From Cyclina sinensis (taxonomy: Eukaryota > Mollusca > Bivalvia > Venerida > Veneridae), in the NCBI GenBank assembly GCA_012932295.1, contig JAAONU010000014.1, positions 40,222,770 to 40,286,769 of the forward strand: a stretch of 64,000 bases of DNA, written 5' to 3'. A program made the translations under genes and the position numbers. Shown piece by piece: positions 58,114 to 64,000 of the stretch. Numbering within the stretch: the stretch's first letter is position 1; each line of letters starts with the position of its first letter. The notes under the pieces were generated by a model. It saw nothing but the letters and a program-made list of their open reading frames with translations. It was not told the DNA's origin and made no database searches.

Positions 58114-61100
58114 CTGATTAAATTCGGGCGATAGTTCGTGTAAAAACAGTCTTTACAATAGGGATAAAGAGAAAAAAAAACCTTAAATCATACCCTTGAC
58201 ACAATAACTACAAGTACATATGTTCATGATTTAATTCTCTAGTATATTTCAGCGAAAATGCCGAAAATTTATTTCATAACTTTGGATAAGTCCTTGAGTA
58301 TGAGCTGTTTTTCAACGAAGTGGCACTTAGCATGTGACGGTAAAATTCTATAAACATACAAAATGTTAACATTCCATGGGGAACAGATTATTACTCTAAC
58401 AAAATGTATGAAGTATGAAGTAGACAAAACTCAAGCCACACTTGTCTTAAATTGTCTTGAGGAAAAAAATTGTCATTGACTGTAGCAGAAACTAAAAACG
58501 CATTTGTATCTATTTTGCAATTTGAAAACAAATCAAAAGTACTGTTTAATAATTATCATTATTTTCTTTTTAAAACTTCTGCTTTTCAAGACATGTTCCA
58601 TTCGTTCCCGGCTGACCAAAAGTTAAAACCTTCGGGCTCTGCCTTGGGTTCTGCAAATAAAACATTTTCAGAGGTAAGAATCACAACATGTTATAAAGAA
58701 TAAGAAACGAAAAGCAAAAAGTTTAATCTTCTATCTAAACAAATCAGATCAATATTTATGGCGTGACCACATTGCTCTAGGTCAAACATCAGCCACACAA
58801 TTTGTTTTTTCAAGAGAACAGGACTGTTGACCTTGTAAAGTTGGCTGCTGAATTATCTTAAGATTACAAAGATATCTGACAAATGTTCCTTTTACAAAAT
58901 AGTTGCCCCTTTTTCTTCAATATCTTTTCTTTCATATTTTTTATAGTATAACATAAACACTCACCCTGATAAGTGGTATTTGTATGTATATTTCTTCTTT
59001 GTCAAATATTGTAATTAATTTGTGATTCACATGTGTTTGTATATAATATTATGTATATATTTAAAAAAAAAACAGCCAACTGAATGCGCATGCCAGAGGA
59101 TGCCAGATTTATGTATGTGTATAAACTATCATTTGCAGTTTTTTATTTATTGTGTATGAAAAATGAAGGCAATTTCTTCTTTTTGACAGCAGAAATGTCT
59201 TCATGCAATAAATTATAATTAGGAAATAGATTTTAACTTTGAGTGATATACCGTCTGATATATCACGGTGTCGAGTTCAGATGCGAAGTAATTTAATCAC
59301 GAAGGCCGTAGGCCTGAGTGATAAAATAACTACGCATATGAACGAGAAACCGTGATATATACGACGGTAGATCACGAAAATGTTAAAATCTATTTCCATT
59401 CTAACACGTTCGTATACAATGTGACAGGTGACCGTTAGGGCAGGTTATACTGTATTTATAAGGGGCGCACTATTTATTAGTAACGTTCGCAGTGACGTCA
59501 GCGGGCGCGCGCTTGTGTTCAGCGTGCTTTACTGCCTATGATATATCACGCTCATTTCCTTCTTTGTTTATTGTCGGCGAATTGCAGATGTTAGAATATA
59601 TTTTTTTCAAGTTTCTTATTTGAAGTAACCCCATTTATTCCCCCGTCGCAGGTACAAATGAGGGTCGGGTTGTTATAATAAATTGAGGAGGCACCGTGGT
59701 CCAGGGGTAGAGCGCAGGGCTCCGGGTCCGGAGGTCGCGGGTTCGAATCCCGTAAGAGGCGAGATTCTCTCACGATCTTCACATTCCTCACCGCTGCGCG
59801 AATACTGGTATGGAACCCAGGAAGCAGTCATCGAGCGTGGTGAATCTAAGTTGTAAGAACTTGTATCGCAATCGATGTAAAATAAATGAGTCTAAACTAA
59901 AACTAAACTATAATACATTAAAGAAAACGAACAACTTACTGTCAACTGCAACTGAAATAAAGATAATTATTTTTCATTACAAAATTGATCGCTGTCCTTT
60001 TTATAATTAATTACAAAAGTAAAAATAAAGACTTTGAAACATATTATGTGATACAAGTATATACCTCTACTAGATTAACAGAAAACTAGTAAAAACGGCA
60101 CAATAATCTATATAGTGGGTATAATTGATAGGTTTTGTATAAATGTTTTATTTAAAACAATATTTACCACTTTTACTTATGTCTTACACAAATAAAAGCT
60201 TCATAGTAAAGATACAAAAAAAGATAGAAGAAGAAGTTTACGAAAAATGCTGTTTACAGGTTGTGCTACAGTTTAAATTGTCTTTCAGAAATGATATAAT
60301 ATCTAAAACTTCAAGATTAGGATTCAAACCCATGAATTGTCGAACCGGACTCAAAACTGGTAACCACTGTGCTGTAGAGGAGGATAAATGAAGAGATACA
60401 TACCTACAGGGGGCTCTTCTATTGGCTCGTTTGGCTCTTCGATTTTTACTCTTGGTTTGCTTTCTGGCCAACATCTGCAGCTAGAAAAGTAACAAAATAA
60501 TTTTATCATTACATATACATTGAATTTCATTCGGTTACAGCAAAACGTTGGAACATTCTGAAATAAACATAAATGCTCTGCACAAAAACAGCTGTCGTGG
60601 TAAGACACGTAATCATCTTTTGATTTGATGGCTGACACTTTCTCGCTTTTAATTTCATAAAACAGAATTAGCAAAGATAATGTTTATTTATCAGCAGTTT
60701 TACAGTGTCAAAAACCTTAGATTTTGTATTTTTGTAAAAACTTTAAAATTTTGCAAGGTGTGATATTTACCTTGGTTGGTTTAAAGTTACGATATACAAT
60801 ATACAAATATCATCAGTTTTCTGTTATTCTGAGGATGTGTTCAAGATACTTCCTAAAATTGACAATTTTTGTCCTAATGATGAGCTTAAAGGCATGGATA
60901 ATTATCGATTCCCACATCATATTTAATGCTACTAAATTACAATTTAAGTTACCAAACTTATATTAACGTTGCAAAATTAGAAATAAAATACCATTTGAAA
61001 TTAAATCTTTTCTTTCCTGGCTGGTAGTTCCGAACGCCTCGCCCGGTGTAAGCGTAACACATATAAAATGTGACAATCACCGTTATCGCAATCACAATCC

Positions 61101-62641
61101 AACAAGCTGTAAACCATGCGATGTTACGTGTGTCCTCAAAAAATGTTTTAAATCTGCAGAAGTAAAAGCTTTAATGACAAGAAAGTTTGGCAAGGAAACC
61201 AAAGCATATTGTGCCTAAAAACACGCACAAAGGATAATACATATTTGCATTTTATCAAAATATTTAAAGTGTGATAAGCAGACAATCTTACATGTCGTCA
61301 AATATGGTAGCTTTTCAGAGAGTGATAGCTTATTATTTCCATATTGTCGTAGTGATCAGGCGAGTACTGCTCATTTCATCAAGGAAGTTACCTAAATTCT
61401 CAACACTATCATCAACAAAACTCAAGTCAATGTATATTGATCACATATTATGTAGATTTTGTAATGTTCATAGAAAAAAACGAGATAACAACATACGGAA
61501 ATGCTTTCATCATTCTTTTTGGTGAATATAGAAACCAAGAGAGGTAATTATTGACGTAACCTGTTTATTTTTCTATTTAGATTTAGAATTTATTTGTTTG
61601 GGGTTGGTCTTGATGAAAGTTAACTTTTTATAGAGTTCTGCTCGTATTAGGCAAGCCGTTTACGTAGCCTTTGTTCCTGGGAACAAATGTACGAAAGCCC
61701 AAAACTTCTGTAAGAAACTGCTAATTTTCTACATAATTTGTCCTGGTCTAGAATAATTTTGAAAATATTTTAACCTGTCTGTAGTTGTTGTAGTAGTTGT
61801 TGTTGTCGTTGTAACAGTTATCACTGTGATTGTTTCAGTTGTCACATTACCCCCTCCGTCCGTGGCTAGGACATCAAAGGTCAAGGTCACACCTCCTCCC
61901 ACCGCTGCTATGGAATTGTGTAAATAAACTTTGCCTGTCTGGTCAATACCGAAATAGTCTGTCGCAAGCGAAGACTGATCCAAACTATAATGATTAACAT
62001 ACGAATAAAAAATAAATCAATATAAAAACAAAACGCTTATTCATAGACCGGTTCAATGTATAAAATATTTGACCTAATCAGTCTGGCAAACTATTTAAAA
62101 GATATTTTTTCTCATTCGTACAATAACAATTCTTTAAAAAAGTGTAAGAAATAACACTAGTTGAACTGGCTGATACTGTGTATAGATAAATTAAGACAAC
62201 TAATTCTTGGAGCAAAACAGAAATATGTACAAATTTATTTGGTTAAATTGTGACCTCAGAGTAGAGACTAGACCGTGTCAAGTGAGATCTTGCATTAAAG
62301 ATATATACAGCGATTTTAGGTCTATACAAAAACTGTCTGTAACAAATGATACTATTTTTTTAAATATTTTATCATCAATGTTACTCTGCTCATTTCTGGG
62401 TGCGTTCAAATTTGAATTGTACTGATATTAATTTTAAGACACCGAAGAGAATACTGGTTTGTCGATCTGGCTACGATGGCCTTGATGACTCGGACCTACC
62501 TATAATTAATGTCTCCAAACGTTCCAATATCTGCGTCGGTGGCCGATACTGTTCCAACTGACGTACCTACTGAGGCTCCTTCAGAAATAAACCAGCTGTA
62601 TGTGTTCTGTAAGAATACTGGTGAGTTGTCATTTATATTAT
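57890..62641 (-). CDS. Cadherin-superfamily gene, 3' part
   Basis: Exons in transcript order: 62500-62641, 61775-61984, 60992-61153, 60404-60480 and 57890-58113. All splice phases agree. The protein shows a cadherin linker (INDNSPVF), a repeat with SATDADIG and a split INYSLD motif, FGIDQTGKVYL, then FDVLATDGG, a Thr run, one membrane helix (FTACWIVIAITVIVTFYMCY), and a cytoplasmic tail with Cys, basic and then acidic parts. Calcium-dependent adhesion or signalling at the plasma membrane is the family role. The tail shows no clear beta-catenin-binding motif, so it is protocadherin- or Fat-like rather than classical (inference). Upstream repeats lie beyond the window. Confidence 0.85.
59222..59397. 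repeat. Foldback element, family copy 2
   Basis: The arms GGAAATAGATTTTAAC and GTTAAAATCTATTTCC close a palindrome with inner arms ATATATCACGGT and ACCGTGATATAT. It contains GAGTTCAGATGCG and AATTTAAT, as at 20679-20826. The element may extend to about 59560, where TGATATATCACG recurs. Confidence 0.65.
59685..59895 (+). mobile_element. tRNA-derived SINE in a cadherin intron
   Basis: A box GTGGTCCAGGGGTAGAGCG, B box GGTTCGAATCCCG, then a body with AACCCAGGAAGCAGTCA and GTAAGAACTTG matching the 30750 copy. No acceptor stem can form, so it is not a working tRNA gene. Confidence 0.8.
60310..60390 (-). mobile_element. Degraded SINE head
   Basis: Minus strand: CACAGTGGTTACCAGTTTTG as A box and GGGTTTGAATCC as B box. 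Lies just after the 60404-60480 exon in transcript order. Confidence 0.5.
60404..60480 (-). CDS. Cadherin gene, cytoplasmic exon
   Basis: 77 bp, acceptor TTTTCTAG, donor gtatgt. It encodes CRCWPESKPRVKIEEPNEPI and then EEPPV, following a Cys split across the intron. Confidence 0.8.
60992..61153 (-). CDS. Cadherin gene, membrane-helix exon
   Basis: 162 bp, acceptor ACTTCTGCAG, donor gtattt. It holds the single transmembrane segment followed by a basic stop-transfer run (GKKRFNFK). Confidence 0.85.
61775..61984 (-). CDS. Cadherin gene, last cadherin-repeat exon
   Basis: 210 bp with FGIDQTGKVYLHNSI and FDVLATDGGGNVTTE, then about 11 consecutive Thr codons before the donor. The Thr run is a likely O-glycosylated membrane-proximal stalk (inference). 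Confidence 0.85.
62500..62641 (-). CDS. Cadherin gene, repeat exon with INDNSPVF
   Basis: Acceptor CTCTTGCAG directly at the edge of the minisatellite, donor gtaggt. It encodes NDNSPVFLQNTYSWFISEGA and SATDADIGTFGDINY. Confidence 0.85.
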
Positions 62642-62659
62642 CTGCAAGAGAAAAAGGAT

Positions 62660-64000
62660 CGTTGTCAATATTATATTGACAATAGGAAAAAGGCAATTTA
62701 ATTCTTTTCACATGCTGTCTGCAAGTAGTAAATTCCAGTTCTTTTCTGTCGTTGTCTGCAGGAGGCAATTCAATATTTTTCTCCTGCTGTCTGCAAGATG
62801 CAAATTTTAATTCTTTTCTGCCGTTGCCTGCAAGAGGCAATTCAATATTTTTCTCCTGCTGTCTGCAAGAAGCAAATTTTAATTCTTTTCTGCCGTTGCC
62901 TGCAAGAAGCAAATTTCAGTTCTTTTCTGCCGTTGCCTGCAAGAGGCAAATGTTAGTTCTTTCCTCTCTTTGTCTTACCTGTCTGCATGGAGCAATTCAA
63001 TTCTTTTCTCCTCTATACAAGAGGCAATTCAATTCTTTTTCCCCTCCTGTCGGCAGGAAGCAAATTTCAGTTCTTTTCTCCCTTTGTCTTGCCTGTCTGC
63101 AAGAGGCAATTCAATTCTTTTCACCTGCTGTCTGCAAGAAGCAAATTTCAGTTCTTTTTTACCATTGTCTTCAAGAGGGAAATTTCAGTTCATAGTTATT
63201 ATCGTCTGAAAAAGACAAATTTCTATTCTATTCTTTCATTGTCTGCAAGAAGCAAATTTCAGTTCATTTCTATTATCGTCTGAAAGGAGCAAATTTCTAT
63301 TCTGTTCTTCTACTGTCCACAGGAGACTAAGTTCAGTTCGTTTCTTGCATTGTTTGCTAAGGCAAATTTCAATGCTTTTCTCTTATCGTATGAAAGAAGC
63401 AAATTTTAGTTATTTTTCCATGGTTTTCAAAAGGCTAATTTCAGTTCGTTTCTCCTATTGTCTTCAAGAGGCAACTTCTGTTTTTTTTACTCCCATTGTT
63501 TTCAAGAGGCAAAATTCAAGTCTTTTCTCTCATTGTCTGCGAGAGCCAAATTTCAAATATTTTCTTCCATTGTCTCCCAGATGCAGATTTAAACTCTTTT
63601 TCTTTTTCTTCCATCGTCTGCAAGAGGCAAGTTTCTATTCTTTTCTCACATTGTCTGCAAGAGGCAAGTTTCAGTTTTTTCTCACATCTACTGCAAGAGG
63701 CAAGTTTCAGTTCTTTTCTCACATCGTCTGCAAGAGGCAAGTTTCAGTTTTTTTCTCACATCTACTGCAAGAGGCAAGTTTCAGTTCTTTTCTCACATCT
63801 ACTGCAAGAGGCTAGTTTCAGTTCCTTTCTCACATCGTCTGCAAGAGGCTAGTTTCAGTTCTTTTCTCATATCGTCTGCAAGAGGCAAGTTTCAGTTTTT
63901 TTCTCACATCTACTGCAAGAGGCAAGTTTCAGTTCTTTTCTCACATCGTCTGCAAGAGGCTAGTTTCAGTTCTTTTCTCACATCTACTGCAAGAGGCAAG
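62660..64000 (-). repeat. About 37-bp minisatellite carrying splice-acceptor-like sequence
   Basis: More than 30 units to the end of the window. On the cadherin strand each contains AACTTGCCTCTTGCAG, ending like the real acceptor of exon 62500-62641. Units near the exon (62740-63200) alternate between two variants; units beyond 63600 are more uniform. The open frames through it on both strands follow from repetition. Confidence 0.9.

Noticed and set aside
58470..58703. 77-codon ORF with an AG before ACATGTTCC and a GTAAGA after
   Set aside because: The splice-like borders are tempting, but it sits on the opposite strand in a cadherin intron with no partner exon or recognised domain.
59690..59765. 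tRNA gene candidate
   Set aside because: A and B boxes are good, but no acceptor stem pairs and a SINE body follows that is shared with 30750-30965. The other tRNA-like segments (17040, 21865, 30900, 33800, 60320) fail the same way.
62752..63852. Several 80-156 codon plus-strand ORFs
   Set aside because: All lie in the 37-bp minisatellite and show its periodicity.

Overview
This is an AT-rich, intron-rich metazoan nuclear segment. GT/AG-bounded exons, tRNA-derived SINEs, Tc1/mariner, Harbinger and hAT-like elements and satellites make up nearly all of it. A mollusc, most likely a bivalve, fits best (inference from the repeat types and the gene family). There is no bacterial operon structure.

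The main content is a tandem array of genes ending in the C-terminal domain of mitochondria-eating protein (MIEAP/SPATA18). Gene A (377-3851) supplies only its C-terminal exons; its coiled-coil exon lies upstream of the window. Gene B (about 8.9-23.3 kb) has a 3.4-kb coiled-coil exon and the same five C-terminal exons, but a nonsense codon in the last exon. Gene C (about 28.2-29.4 kb) is a broken copy with a 5' region and a frameshifted coiled coil and no C-terminal exons. Gene D (about 45.9-53.1 kb) is intact: seven coding exons join in phase to 849 codons plus stop. A diverged, broken last exon (E) lies at 57769-58019. Exon lengths are almost invariant between copies (199, 81, 87-90, 105, 183-207 bp), and introns and flanks are recognisably homologous, so the array arose by segmental duplication.

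The shared flanks map the duplication units. A 3' flank with a 41-bp minisatellite recurs at 3.9-5.65, 23.4-24.3 and 44.6-45.6 kb. A 5' region with a highly conserved core and a conserved splice donor recurs at 8.9, 28.2 and 45.9 kb. A second 3' flank recurs at 30.2-31.4 and 54.0-55.9 kb and continues at 42.6-43.2 and 55.9-56.5 kb.

Between genes C and D (29.4-44.6 kb) lies a repeat-rich block. It holds an intact Harbinger-type transposase ORF (31907-33235, minus strand), a 4.7-kb inverted repeat built from two different palindromic satellites (34856-39520), a decayed gene of possible SANT/Myb type (40.6-41.6 kb) and a Tc1 fossil (42.05-42.93 kb).

The right end (57.9-62.6 kb, minus strand) carries the 3' end of a cadherin-superfamily gene: five exons, all phase-consistent, covering a cadherin repeat, a threonine run, one membrane segment and a cytoplasmic tail. 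Its last coding exon is antisense to the broken MIEAP exon E. A roughly 37-bp minisatellite fills 62.66-64.0 kb, directly upstream of one of its exons in transcript order.
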